Under the pieces are notes generated by a model. That model made no database searches. It saw only the letters and a program-made list of their open reading frames with translations, and was not told where the DNA came from. Position numbers and translations under genes: made by a program. Shown one piece after another: positions 1 to 7,452 of a DNA stretch of 64,000 nt. Numbering within the stretch: position 1 is the first letter of the stretch; each line of letters begins with the position of its first letter. This DNA is from UBA2396 sp038042175 (GTDB taxonomy: Bacteria; Planctomycetota; Phycisphaerae; Phycisphaerales; UBA1924), in NCBI GenBank assembly GCA_964358855.1, contig CAYHQQ010000005.1, forward strand, positions 52,953 to 116,952, read 5' to 3'.

Positions 1-225
1 CTGCGATGGTTGCTGGCGGCTGCGGGGAACAGCCAAGTGAGCGACGAGGGTTTCAAGGCAGGCCGATTCTTCCAGAACGCAAAGAAGGAGCTGAAGAAAC
101 TCCTCACCGATCAATGGTTGTTTGAGAACGACAAAGAGAGCGATCTTCACGACCTAGACAGCAACCCCGTCGGGAAGGCTGCTACGTCGAAAAAGAAGAC
201 CACGAAGAAGGTAGCCAAGAAATGA
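1..225 (+). CDS. 3' end of a gene with a lysine-rich tail (partial)
   Basis: An open frame runs in from the window edge (the first codons read LRWLLAAAGN) and ends at TGA 223-225, so the start lies outside. The visible 74 residues are charged and end in a Lys/Thr-rich tail (KKKTTKKVAKK), as in small DNA- or RNA-binding proteins. I do not recognise the family. The next gene begins 7 bases downstream on the same strand, suggesting one transcript. Confidence 0.55.
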   Translation: MRWLLAAAGNSQVSDEGFKAGRFFQNAKKELKKLLTDQWLFENDKESDLHDLDSNPVGKAATSKKKTTKKVAKK

Positions 226-232
226 GAATGCG

Positions 233-835
233 ATGCTGCCGCTGATCTCAAACCAACCGCTAGGCCGCGACGATCAGATTGCCGAGGTGACGACCCATCA
301 GGGGTCGATGAGTCTTCGCATCCACGCGATGGGCTTCCTGGAGATCGCTAGCGTTGCGGCCCGGGCGGCCTTGGAGCACCGAACCGCCATTGACGCCATC
401 ACGCCTGCGATCATCTACGCTATTCGCCACGCTGCCGAACTATTCCTGAAGGCGATCATTCAGGAGGTGGAGGAAACGCACCGGGCGACGGCACAGATGA
501 ACAAGAAGGGCGTATTGGAGGATGCAGAGACAGGACACCACTGGTTACGACGCTTATGTTCCGAACACCAAGGGCTGATCGTGGAAGTATTGGACTTCGA
601 AGCCTCACACGGCGAACACACCAACTTCGACCGTCGGTCTTGGCTGGCCGATTTCGGGGAGATCATCGACCAGATTCAGCGGCTTGATCCTGACGGCCAA
701 ACTCTTCGATATCCCACCGACCGGCAGGGCAAGCCGAATCTCGGTGGCAAGATGATCGCGAGCGTGGGGCACCTGGAACAGTTTGCCCGAAGCGCTTCCG
801 AGTGTTTTTCTCGCTTCACCGAACGCAAGTGCTGA
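233..835 (+). CDS. hypothetical protein with HEPN-like helices
   Basis: A 200-residue soluble, mostly helical protein. Residues about 64-76 (IRHAAELFLKAII) resemble the helix of HEPN-type proteins that ends in an AELxLK motif, but no RNase Rx4-6H motif is obvious, so this is a hint only. Cys and His residues are scattered (ETGHHWLRRLCSEHQG). The ATG at 233 follows the previous stop by 7 bases, which suggests coupling. Function is unknown; its place beside a TIR cluster makes a role in defence possible but unproven. Confidence 0.55.
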   Translation: MLPLISNQPLGRDDQIAEVTTHQGSMSLRIHAMGFLEIASVAARAALEHRTAIDAITPAIIYAIRHAAELFLKAIIQEVEETHRATAQMNKKGVLEDAETGHHWLRRLCSEHQGLIVEVLDFEASHGEHTNFDRRSWLADFGEIIDQIQRLDPDGQTLRYPTDRQGKPNLGGKMIASVGHLEQFARSASECFSRFTERKC

Positions 836-885
836 GCCGTCAACTCCTTCGTCCGTGGTCACCTCGCACGGACACAACCGGCAAC

Positions 886-988
886 CGCAATTGCTGATCG
901 AAGGCTCAACATGACGCAGCGCATCATAGTCGGCGTTGTATTCCCAACAGTGCGAGATAAAGACTCGATAGGTGCGGAGTGCTGGCAT
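886..988 (-). pseudogene. N-terminal fragment of a ThsB-like TIR protein
   Basis: Read on the minus strand from ATG 986-988, the frame gives MPALRTYRVFISHCWEY and matches the start of the TIR protein at 7453-7890 in 17 of the first 24 residues. Similarity then stops abruptly after about 30 residues, so the TIR fold, including the catalytic glutamate, is missing. A GGGAGG Shine-Dalgarno sequence remains before the ATG. It is divergent from the intact TIR gene at 1090, which mirrors the divergent pair at 6955-7890. I read it as a truncated paralogue. Confidence 0.7.
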
Positions 989-1089
989 GACCCTCCCGAG
1001 GCTCACGGCTGCCACTTGGCACACAGCGGAGCGTGTCCGTGCGATTCCACCATATCGGTGCGAATCCAGCGTTCGCAGGGAGACTACGC

Positions 1090-1488
1090 ATGGCCAAGAT
1101 AAAGGTGTTCATTTGCTTCGACATCGCGGATCGGGACGTGAAACAGAACGTGGTGACGCAGGCGGCGGACCCACACTGTCCGTTCACGTTCACCGACAAC
1201 TCCATCCAGCAAGCCCTGCCGGACAAATGGGTCGCGGAGGCCCGACGACTGATCGGTGAATCGGATTTCGTAATCGTGCTGTGCGGGCAATACACGCACC
1301 AGGCCACGGGCGTCGAAACTGAACTCCGGATTGCGAAGGAACTGAGCAAGCCCTACGCACTCGTCAAGGCGACCCGGCAATTCACACCAACACGCCCGAG
1401 GTCCGCGAGTCCGAGTGAGCCGATGTACCCGGCGACGTGGCCGACGGTCGCCGCGTTGCTGCGGGGCGATAAACCGCCGACCATCTGA
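1090..1488 (+). CDS. TIR-like protein, ThsB/DUF1863 type (copy A1)
   Basis: A 132-residue single-domain protein of the Thoeris ThsB/MTH538 TIR-like family. It has the N-terminal strand KVFICFD, the central FVIVLCGQYTH strand and loop, and the helix GVETELRIAKEL, whose glutamate sits where TIR NADases carry the catalytic residue. Known members turn NAD+ into cyclic or linear ADP-ribose signals on infection. The start at 1090 is chosen over upstream codons because GGGAG lies about 8 bases before it and the leader resembles that of the paralogue starting at 7374. It is followed after 21 bases by a membrane protein that may be its effector. Confidence 0.85.
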   Translation: MAKIKVFICFDIADRDVKQNVVTQAADPHCPFTFTDNSIQQALPDKWVAEARRLIGESDFVIVLCGQYTHQATGVETELRIAKELSKPYALVKATRQFTPTRPRSASPSEPMYPATWPTVAALLRGDKPPTI

Positions 1489-1509
1489 GTGGCTCCCTAG
1501 AATGCTGCA

Positions 1510-2526
1510 ATGCCGGGTCCCTGTGACGCCACCTTGGCTGGAACCAACGCCGTTGAACGGGAATCCCGTCGCGCGAACGCGCGAAGAGAGTACGACATCG
1601 CCGTCAAGAAACTACAGAGGTGGAACCGGGAACTCTCGGGCCGTGAGACACTTGGCGTGGTTGCGGTTTTGGTCCTGCTGACGCCGATCGCCCTGTTGTT
1701 CGAACACCATTACACCCGGACCGCAATCGGCCTAACGACCGCTGTGGCGGTGCTCGCCGCAGTGGCGGGACAAGCTTCTCGCTGGCTATTGGTTGCCATC
1801 GCGTGTGCGCTCGTCGTGTTCGGAGCGCTGAACTCTCTTCCGGGTTGGCTGGCGTGCCCCGCTCTAGCAGTTTTGCTGCTTGTCCTTCTGTGGGCAGGAG
1901 CTTGGGGCTCTCAGCGCACGACCGAAGCAAGAGCCCTTGCAAAGTACGACGTTGAGTCATTTGACAAAAGGGACCACTGGCCCTCCCTTCGCCTCGATCT
2001 CGAAAGAGGAACACCTGTTGTCATGGTACTTTGGACGTTCTCCGGCGGAGACCCGTCGCCGGAGGAGTACGATGAGGTCGGGAATTCATTGGTCGCATTC
2101 GGTGCCCGCTACGACAATCCGCTCGCGGAGGTAATCAACGGGGCGGTCAGACCGATTCACCCGTATGCGGCATTCAACCCGCGTAGGCCAGCGCAGCTCT
2201 GCTACCACACGACGGTGCTGTTGGACCCGAACGCGTGGCTGGCGGAAGTTGAGACGGTTCTTCGGCAGGCCCGCCTCATTGCCGTCAACCTGTGGGAGGC
2301 GGGCGAGGGCTTGAAGCAAGAGGTGCAGGTGATCCTTGACAATGGCTGGGAGGAAAGGTGTTGGGTCGTCGCATGCGCGGGCCGCCCCTGCAAGGAAGGG
2401 CCGTTCGCTGAACTCTGGGAGAAAGCGCGCTGGAAGACAAGCGTTCCCGTCCACAGCCGCGACAAGACCCTCAAGGTCGATCCGCCGCCTGACTTGCTCG
2501 AGTTCCTCGGCCTTCCATCAGCCTGA
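1510..2526 (+). CDS. four-helix membrane protein with cytosolic domain, candidate TIR effector
   Basis: 338 residues. A charged N-terminal helix (about 15-45) is followed by four predicted membrane segments (about 48-64, 71-87, 92-110, 113-132) and a 200-residue soluble domain. That domain has alternating strands and helices with the motif RLIAVNLWEAGEGLKQE (about 255-271), reminiscent of Rossmann or TIR-like sensor domains in membrane proteins. I see no Macro, SLOG or SIR2 signature. It is 21 bases downstream of TIR copy A1, so the two are probably co-transcribed. A membrane-disrupting effector triggered by the TIR product is an inference by analogy with Thoeris ThsA proteins that carry membrane helices. 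Confidence 0.65.
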   Translation: MPGPCDATLAGTNAVERESRRANARREYDIAVKKLQRWNRELSGRETLGVVAVLVLLTPIALLFEHHYTRTAIGLTTAVAVLAAVAGQASRWLLVAIACALVVFGALNSLPGWLACPALAVLLLVLLWAGAWGSQRTTEARALAKYDVESFDKRDHWPSLRLDLERGTPVVMVLWTFSGGDPSPEEYDEVGNSLVAFGARYDNPLAEVINGAVRPIHPYAAFNPRRPAQLCYHTTVLLDPNAWLAEVETVLRQARLIAVNLWEAGEGLKQEVQVILDNGWEERCWVVACAGRPCKEGPFAELWEKARWKTSVPVHSRDKTLKVDPPPDLLEFLGLPSA

Positions 2527-2591
2527 GCCATCTGGCGCAAGTCAGGCGGGGTGCCGACATCGCGGGCGCGGTGGCTGGTCGGATCGTCCAA

Positions 2592-2779
2592 AGTTCAAAT
2601 CCTCTCAACAGTCACCCGAAATTCGCGAGACTTTGGGGTTCCACCCGAAGCTGATTGAACCGGCGTGAAAGTCGCCTAAAGCGTTTAAAGCATTGTCCAC
2701 CAACGAGAAAGCCATCCGATGTGCTTGTCGGAGGGCTTTACTCTGAACAAAGTCGGGGTGACAGGACGGGGTTTGAACT
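2592..2779. repeat. imperfect inverted pair of tRNA-T-arm-like motifs
   Basis: The plus strand at 2592-2617 begins AGTTCAAATCCTCTC, and the minus strand at 2779-2755 begins AGTTCAAACCCCGTC; both end in GTCACCC. They match at roughly 19 of 26 positions and resemble tRNA 3' ends starting at the T loop. Neither has a complementary 5' T stem, so no tRNA is claimed. They flank the hairpin at 2708-2739. The wider 2527-2887 interval contains no credible gene. Confidence 0.35.
2708..2739. terminator. possible bidirectional terminator between convergent genes
   Basis: AAAGCC-A-TCCGA pairs with TCGGA-G-GGCTTT around an 8-base loop (one internal mismatch), with A- and T-rich edges on the two sides. It lies between the plus-strand membrane protein gene ending at 2526 and the minus-strand gene ending at 2888, so it could stop transcription from both. 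Confidence 0.4.
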
Positions 2780-2887
2780 TTTTGTCGAGGGGATACGGGC
2801 CTGGGAGCCAGAAACGCGGCTTTTGCTCGCCGTAAAGCCGTGAAAGCCGGTTAGGGGGCAAGGCCGATAGCGACCGACGCGGGTGCG

Positions 2888-3475
2888 TCACGGCGGTGTG
2901 CCGTCTATCGACATGCCGGCGGTTGGACCACCTTGGGCTTTGGCAATGCCAGCTCTCACGCGCTCAGCACATTTCGGGGAGAGAAGCAGTTCAGAGGTAA
3001 GCGGGTTGTACCACATACTCACATCTGGGTCATTGGGATCACACAGTCCGCCGGAACCATCCGATTTCCATCCACTCTGGGCCAAGTCATCCAGGAATGC
3101 CTCGTCCTCTCGGCGCTTCCGGAGGAACGCCTCTTGCTCCGGTGTCGGGGGCCCCTCATCCTCGGGGGCTGGCGGGCCTTCAGCGTCCATGAAATCAAGT
3201 GTGGTGCTGTCGTAGAAATCGTACCAGAAACCGTGATCGGCAACGATCCGGTCGAACTCCGCCCGGACCTTGTCGTTCTCTCGCTCGTAGAACAGGTCAT
3301 AGAGTGAGCCATCGAATCGCAGGACCAAGTAGGTCGGTTTCGCACCCTGGCTGGTGTCAATGGCCTCGGGATCCTCTGGCGTATCGAAAACGCCGTCCTT
3401 GAGGAGTTTGTGCGCCTTCAGCCATTTCTCAAGGTGCTGCCGCAGCTCGGTCGCTCTCTTCTGGTTCGGCGTCAT
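2888..3475 (-). CDS. acidic hypothetical protein
   Basis: 195 residues, very rich in Asp and Glu, with a proline/glutamate linker (about residues 98-113, GPPAPEDEGPPTPEQE). The N-terminal half has an alternating strand-helix pattern (TYLVLRFDGSLYDLFYE). The start is supported by GGAG 8 bases upstream. No family recognised and no catalytic motif seen. It stands alone on the minus strand between the TIR A1/membrane pair and the amidotransferase operon. It might be an accessory protein or decoy of the island, but that is speculation. Confidence 0.6.
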   Translation of the reverse strand: MTPNQKRATELRQHLEKWLKAHKLLKDGVFDTPEDPEAIDTSQGAKPTYLVLRFDGSLYDLFYERENDKVRAEFDRIVADHGFWYDFYDSTTLDFMDAEGPPAPEDEGPPTPEQEAFLRKRREDEAFLDDLAQSGWKSDGSGGLCDPNDPDVSMWYNPLTSELLLSPKCAERVRAGIAKAQGGPTAGMSIDGTPP

Positions 3476-3973
3476 CGATCCATCTCCACGGTTTACACTC
3501 GCACCCCACCTCTCATGCCGCGTTGATCGCCACCCGGCATATCGATGATGAATCCAAATGGTCCGGCGGTCAAGGGCAGGTTCTGGCTCGCGCGTTTCTT
3601 TCCCCGAGTTTCACGGCCGGACGCAGCAACTCCAACGCCGATGCGAGGTAGGCCAGCCCTTGTCAGTCGGGGGGTTGTGGCAGGGGCCCGGTTTGGCGAA
3701 CGTTCACAGTGCCCGGTCAGTGCGAGGGATCTAGCAACGATGTCATTCGCGGGCCGTGTTTGGGGCCCATTTCAGTAGAGCGGCCTAATGGGAGCACCGG
3801 TTCGACAGGACTCGGACGCCGACGAAATGCCGCCTCCCACGTAGCGGAAACGCGGTTCTGGATAGCGCCAGCGGGGTTCGCTCGTCCCGGTCAACCCTGG
3901 TTCTACCCCGGTTCCTGGCCTGGTCAGGACGCAATCTAGGACGCAACGGGAGAGTGGAGTGCGCTCGAGTTCC
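3476..3973. other. intergenic stretch without a convincing gene
   Basis: Nearly 500 bases between the acidic protein gene and the amidotransferase gene. Short frames exist, but none has a ribosome site or recognisable protein. It contains the left copy of the 50-bp direct repeat (3739-3788). The composition differs from the coding regions nearby, as expected for an old junction. Confidence 0.5.
3739..3788. repeat. left copy of ~50-bp imperfect direct repeat
   Basis: This copy begins GATGTC and ends AGCGGCCTAA. The second copy at 10007-10055 is in the same orientation and shares a core reading GGGCCGTGTTT with GGGCCCA a few bases on. About 80% of positions agree with small indels. The two copies bracket the amidotransferase-to-caspase block of about 6.2 kb. 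They may be remnants of recombination ends or of a dispersed repeat family. Confidence 0.6.
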
Positions 3974-4684
3974 TCATACCAGCATCGCCCAGCTACGGAA
4001 CACCTTCATCGCGGTCACTTCGAGCCCGGGCGCGTGGCGGGCCGTGTCGGACATGAGACCGGCCGTGTCCAAGCCAGCCCGGCGCACATCTCCCGGAAAC
4101 GCCTCCGCCATCGCGGCTACTTGCCGCTCGGCAACCTCCAGATGGAATAGCAGCCCGTAGACGCGCGAGTCGAGGACGAAGCCCTGCACGGCGGTCATCT
4201 CCGATGACCCCACCGGCAGCGTGCTCGAGGGCAGCGGATACACATCACCGTGCCAGTGGAATGGCGTGAACACCGCGGGAAGGTGCTGAAGCACCGAGTC
4301 CTGCGATGTCTGCGCGGAGAGGGAGACCGGACGCCAGCCTAGTTCAATCCTCCCGCCGGGTTTGACGGGCGACCCGAGCGCGTTCGCCAGGATCTGGCTT
4401 CCCAGGCAGACGCCCAGAATGGGGATCCTGCTCGCCAGACCGTGCTCCACAAGCTCCCGCTCCGCTCGCAGAAACGGATGGATGTGCTCCTCATAGACAC
4501 CCTGCGGCCCACCCATGAGCACCAGGCCGCCGAATCCGTCGAGCGTGCGCGGAACGGCCTCACCCAGATCCGAACGAACCAGAACGTGGCCGACCCCTAC
4601 TTCGCGGAGCGCCCGGAGAATCCGTCCGGGCCCCTCGGGCTCGGCATGCTGCAGGATCAGTACCCGCTTGCCTGATGCGGTCAT
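3974..4684 (-). CDS. class I glutamine amidotransferase
   Basis: 236 residues forming one GATase-1 domain. The nucleophile elbow is GVCLGSQ (Cys93) and the His/Glu pair is in LLFHLEV (His181, Glu183); an oxyanion-loop MGGP motif lies at about 57-60. Such domains release ammonia from glutamine for a synthetase partner, or cleave gamma-glutamyl bonds when free-standing. The ATG overlaps the stop of the TIR-PAS-LuxR gene as ATGA, so translation is coupled. No ATP-pyrophosphatase or synthetase domain follows, so the acceptor is unknown. It may act on a small molecule made with the AurF-like oxygenase; that is inference. Confidence 0.85.
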   Translation of the reverse strand: MTASGKRVLILQHAEPEGPGRILRALREVGVGHVLVRSDLGEAVPRTLDGFGGLVLMGGPQGVYEEHIHPFLRAERELVEHGLASRIPILGVCLGSQILANALGSPVKPGGRIELGWRPVSLSAQTSQDSVLQHLPAVFTPFHWHGDVYPLPSSTLPVGSSEMTAVQGFVLDSRVYGLLFHLEVAERQVAAMAEAFPGDVRRAGLDTAGLMSDTARHAPGLEVTAMKVFRSWAMLV

Positions 4685-5844
4685 GGTGTGTCTCGCGGGA
4701 TAATGGTCGGTCCGAACAGCTTGAAGGGGATCCCCGACGTGATGCACGCCGTGATAATGTCCCCGATCGTCGTGCACTGAAGCTTCCGCCTGAGCGAATC
4801 GATCAGGCCGTCCACCTCGATCGTGCGCATCTCGTGCTCCGCCGCGATCCGGTCCGGGTAGTTCAACCTGATCACGCCCTGCAGGACGAGCACCTCCTCC
4901 TTCGACAATCGCTCGTTGTTGAACAGCGCGCCGAGGCAGAAACTGCCGTCGGCATCCACGCGTGGTCCGTCTGGAAGCACGAACCGGGTGTCGGTGATGT
5001 CGACGAAATACCCCTGCACGCCGACGCACTCGCCCGACTTGAGCAGCAGCCGGTTCTCGGTGACGAGAATGTCCGCGCGGCGATTGACCATGATCTCCTG
5101 CTCCTGGACGTTCTCTCGCGGCGGGCTTCTGCCGATAATCAGTAGCGAGTCGCCGAGGCGGAACGTGTCGGCGAGCTCCTTCCAGGGCATCTGGTAATCG
5201 GTCATGCCTCGCATCGCCTCCGGCGAGTCGTGCCCGGCCATCCGCGCGTAGGACTCGCTGCACTCGATGTACTTGAGGTTCTTGTCCTTCCTCCAGTGGT
5301 AAAGCCCCGGCATGTTGGGGATCCGCTCCCACGCCAGGTCCACGTTCTCGCCAGCAACGTCGTTTTCAATTCTCCTGGTGACCCTCTCAAGCCAAGCCGC
5401 GGCCGGCGCCGGATCGCCTGCTCCCGAGCCGGCGCGGTCGGGGTCGACATGCACCAGCTGGATGTTCGGCCAGCGATTCCGGATCAACTGTGGAATCCAC
5501 CGGGGTCCGAGATTCGATACCAGAATCGGCGGACGGTCGGGACGATTGGCGATCCACCACCGAATCTCCTTGTGTACCCAGTCTTCGGAGCCTTGCTCGA
5601 CGCAGACTCCGCATGTGCACACCACCACAAGCTCTTGCGCCCTGGCAAGCTCGCGGAGAATCGATTCGGTCCAGTCCGCAACGGCAACAGCGTTCCTGTC
5701 CATGAAGACCGAGATCCGGGCGGGAACCCTCTCCCGCTCCTGCCCGACCGTCAGGTACACGCCATCGAGCGTGTCGAACACGTGACCGGCGAGCCTGGCA
5801 CCGTCGTCGCGTCGGTAGGTGATGAACAGGGGCACATCACGCAT
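4681..5844 (-). CDS. TIR-PAS-LuxR fusion regulator
   Basis: 387 residues in three parts. Residues 1-135 are a TIR domain (PLFITYRRDD; catalytic-type glutamate in WVHKEI, Glu93). Residues about 170-290 are a PAS domain (MPGLYHWRKDKNLKYIECS ... YFVDITD). Residues about 312-372 are a LuxR-type helix-turn-helix (LSKEEVLVLQGVI ... LRRKLQCTTIGDII). The start at 5844 is chosen because it overlaps the 3' end of the AurF-like gene by 8 bases, while upstream in-frame codons lie inside that gene. A TIR fused to a sensor plus DNA-binding module suggests that nucleotide signalling or NAD+ cleavage is tied to transcription. The domain order is unusual and I know of no characterised homologue. Confidence 0.85.
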   Translation of the reverse strand: MRDVPLFITYRRDDGARLAGHVFDTLDGVYLTVGQERERVPARISVFMDRNAVAVADWTESILRELARAQELVVVCTCGVCVEQGSEDWVHKEIRWWIANRPDRPPILVSNLGPRWIPQLIRNRWPNIQLVHVDPDRAGSGAGDPAPAAAWLERVTRRIENDVAGENVDLAWERIPNMPGLYHWRKDKNLKYIECSESYARMAGHDSPEAMRGMTDYQMPWKELADTFRLGDSLLIIGRSPPRENVQEQEIMVNRRADILVTENRLLLKSGECVGVQGYFVDITDTRFVLPDGPRVDADGSFCLGALFNNERLSKEEVLVLQGVIRLNYPDRIAAEHEMRTIEVDGLIDSLRRKLQCTTIGDIITACITSGIPFKLFGPTIIPRDTP

Positions 5845-6874
5845 CGGGTAGTCCCTCCGCTCTTTCCGCTCGCGTTGATCCTGTCGCCCGGCCCGACCCG
5901 CGCACCACGAATTGGCTTGCCTTGCACTGCGCCGCGAGCTCGCCAGCCAGCTTCCTCCGCTCGTCCTCGATGGCGCGGTCGAACGGCATGTACTGCTCGA
6001 CGCCAAGCTCCCGGATGAACTTTACGGTCGGCCGGGAGGCGAACAGCAACTCGTCAATCGACACGTTCTCCGAATAGACCTCGTAGACGATCCGCTGGGC
6101 GTCCTCAAGGGAGCGCCCGGTAACCTGCTGGAAGAAGTGCGCGATCCGTGGCACATCCGGGAGACTCCGGGCGATGGTGGAAGCCGTGATGAATCTCGCG
6201 GCGGCCACACGCGTGGGCTCGTCGAACTCGCCCCACAGGAACTGCCCCAGCGCCCTGAACTGCGAGGCGTGGATCGCCTCGTCCTCGGCGTGGGTGCTGC
6301 ACACCTCGCGTACCTCGGGAGCCAGCGCCTTGTTGTTGGCGAACTCGCCGAGCTCCAGCGAAATTCTCGTCTCGGTGACCACTCCGTTGAGGACGGTGAT
6401 GAGGTACTGATAGTCTGGGCGGGGCTCCGCGGCCCGCTGTTCCTCGAGCCGCCGCAGGAACAGCGGCATCCGGAACTCCTCGGACCTGCGCAGGCAGTAC
6501 CGCTCCCGCAAATCGGAGGTGAACTGGAGCGACTGCTCGGCGTGGAAGCCCTCGTCCGTTGCCGTCGCGTACAGGTCCTGCTCCGCCTGGACTGGGATCT
6601 CGTAGGGAAGCCGACGGAGCATCGATACCGCCGGGATCACCAGGTTGTGCTCCACCTCGATGGTGTCCTCGAGGAACCCGCAGAACATCGCCGCACCGAA
6701 TCTCCGGCTCTCCTCGGCGGACGCGAATCTGCTCTCCAGGAGCCTGCTGGGCGGGTAGTACAGCTCGCCCGGGGCAAACGCCGGACGCGGGAAGTCGTGC
6801 TTGAGCAGCGACGGCGGGTTCTTCGCGTGGTCGTAGGTCCTGTAGGGGGGATAGGGCTTTCGCGCGTCTGCCAT
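5837..6874 (-). CDS. AurF-type diiron N-oxygenase
   Basis: 345 residues with the seven-ligand signature of p-aminobenzoate N-oxygenase AurF: Glu in DTIEVEH, ExxH in DEGFHAE, Glu in VTETRISLE, and HxxxExxH in THAEDEAIHAS. AurF enzymes oxidise aryl amines to nitro groups with O2 and a diiron centre; family members act on varied amines. ATG at 6874 is preferred over 6919 because AGGAG lies about 8 bases upstream. First gene of a tightly overlapping trio (AurF-like, TIR-PAS-LuxR, amidotransferase), and the TIR gene at 6955 may be on the same transcript 80 bases upstream. It is not a ribonucleotide reductase: the radical tyrosine context and usual length are absent. Confidence 0.85.
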   Translation of the reverse strand: MADARKPYPPYRTYDHAKNPPSLLKHDFPRPAFAPGELYYPPSRLLESRFASAEESRRFGAAMFCGFLEDTIEVEHNLVIPAVSMLRRLPYEIPVQAEQDLYATATDEGFHAEQSLQFTSDLRERYCLRRSEEFRMPLFLRRLEEQRAAEPRPDYQYLITVLNGVVTETRISLELGEFANNKALAPEVREVCSTHAEDEAIHASQFRALGQFLWGEFDEPTRVAAARFITASTIARSLPDVPRIAHFFQQVTGRSLEDAQRIVYEVYSENVSIDELLFASRPTVKFIRELGVEQYMPFDRAIEDERRKLAGELAAQCKASQFVVRGSGRATGSTRAERAEGLPDA

Positions 6875-6954
6875 GGCTTGCTCCTGACTGGTCCACCAAC
6901 GTCCTTGATCTGCCCACACGGCGCCCCCCGCACCCTGCCGGCGCCGCAGTTGCT

Positions 6955-7374
6955 CTACTCGGGGCGACGCACTACCGCATCAGCTGGCGGTGTCTTGCCG
7001 TCAAGCAAATCAGACACGATCTTCCATCGCCAAGTCCAGATGGGTGTGCCCTTCGGCGTGTGATCAGGCGGAGTAGGAATGCCTTGCCGAGTGGCGGCGA
7101 GAAGGAAGTGCCGCTTTGGCATTTTCTGTGCGATTTGAAGCTCGGTGGACGCGCCTCCTGACTGGTGCGTCTGCTCCCCGCATAGGACGATGACGCATTC
7201 GCAGGTCCTGATTCGCCGCTCAGCCTCCAGAGGCCAGTTCTTGTCAACCGGCTTTTCGATCGAACAGTCGATCAGGTCAAACGGGCAGTCCGGCAGTGTT
7301 GACTGAGCGATGAGGTCGCCCTTGACAGACTTGTCGTCGTAATCGAAGGCCACGTACACGCGCTTCTTGGCCAT
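6955..7374 (-). CDS. TIR-like protein, ThsB/DUF1863 type (copy A2)
   Basis: 139 residues. Same subfamily as copies A1 and A3: start MAKKRVYVAFDYDD, core CVIVLCGEQTHQ, and the helix GASTELQIAQ carrying the presumptive catalytic glutamate. The C-terminal stretch (AATRQGIPTPP) is closest to copy A1. AGGAG precedes the ATG by about 8 bases. It is divergent from the TIR gene at 7453 and upstream of the AurF-like operon on the same strand. The glycine-rich GGAST in place of GVAAE next to the active site is a small departure from A1 and A3. Confidence 0.85.
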   Translation of the reverse strand: MAKKRVYVAFDYDDKSVKGDLIAQSTLPDCPFDLIDCSIEKPVDKNWPLEAERRIRTCECVIVLCGEQTHQSGGASTELQIAQKMPKRHFLLAATRQGIPTPPDHTPKGTPIWTWRWKIVSDLLDGKTPPADAVVRRPE

Positions 7375-7452
7375 TGGATCGTCTCCTTGCGAACCGGCGT
7401 CGCACGTTTATCATAGAGGTCGCCCTATCAGCCGCGCCGTCGGCTGGTCCGC
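7375..7452. promoter_or_regulatory. shared divergent upstream region of two TIR genes
   Basis: About 100 bases separate the ribosome-binding sites of two head-to-head TIR genes. The stretch has an AT-rich patch (GTTTATCATAGAGG) that could hold a -10 element, and a GC-rich palindrome-like GCCGCGCCGTCGGC. The equivalent interval at 989-1089 between the TIR fragment and copy A1 has a similar layout, so divergent co-expression is likely ancestral. Promoter positions are not resolved. Confidence 0.35.

Noticed and set aside
605..1024. 139-codon minus-strand open frame as a full gene
   Set aside because: Only the first ~30 residues after ATG 988 resemble a protein family; the rest is antisense to the gene at 233-835.
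5837..6874. Ribonucleotide reductase small subunit
   Set aside because: The ligand pattern ends HxxxExxH and the length and context fit AurF-type oxygenases.
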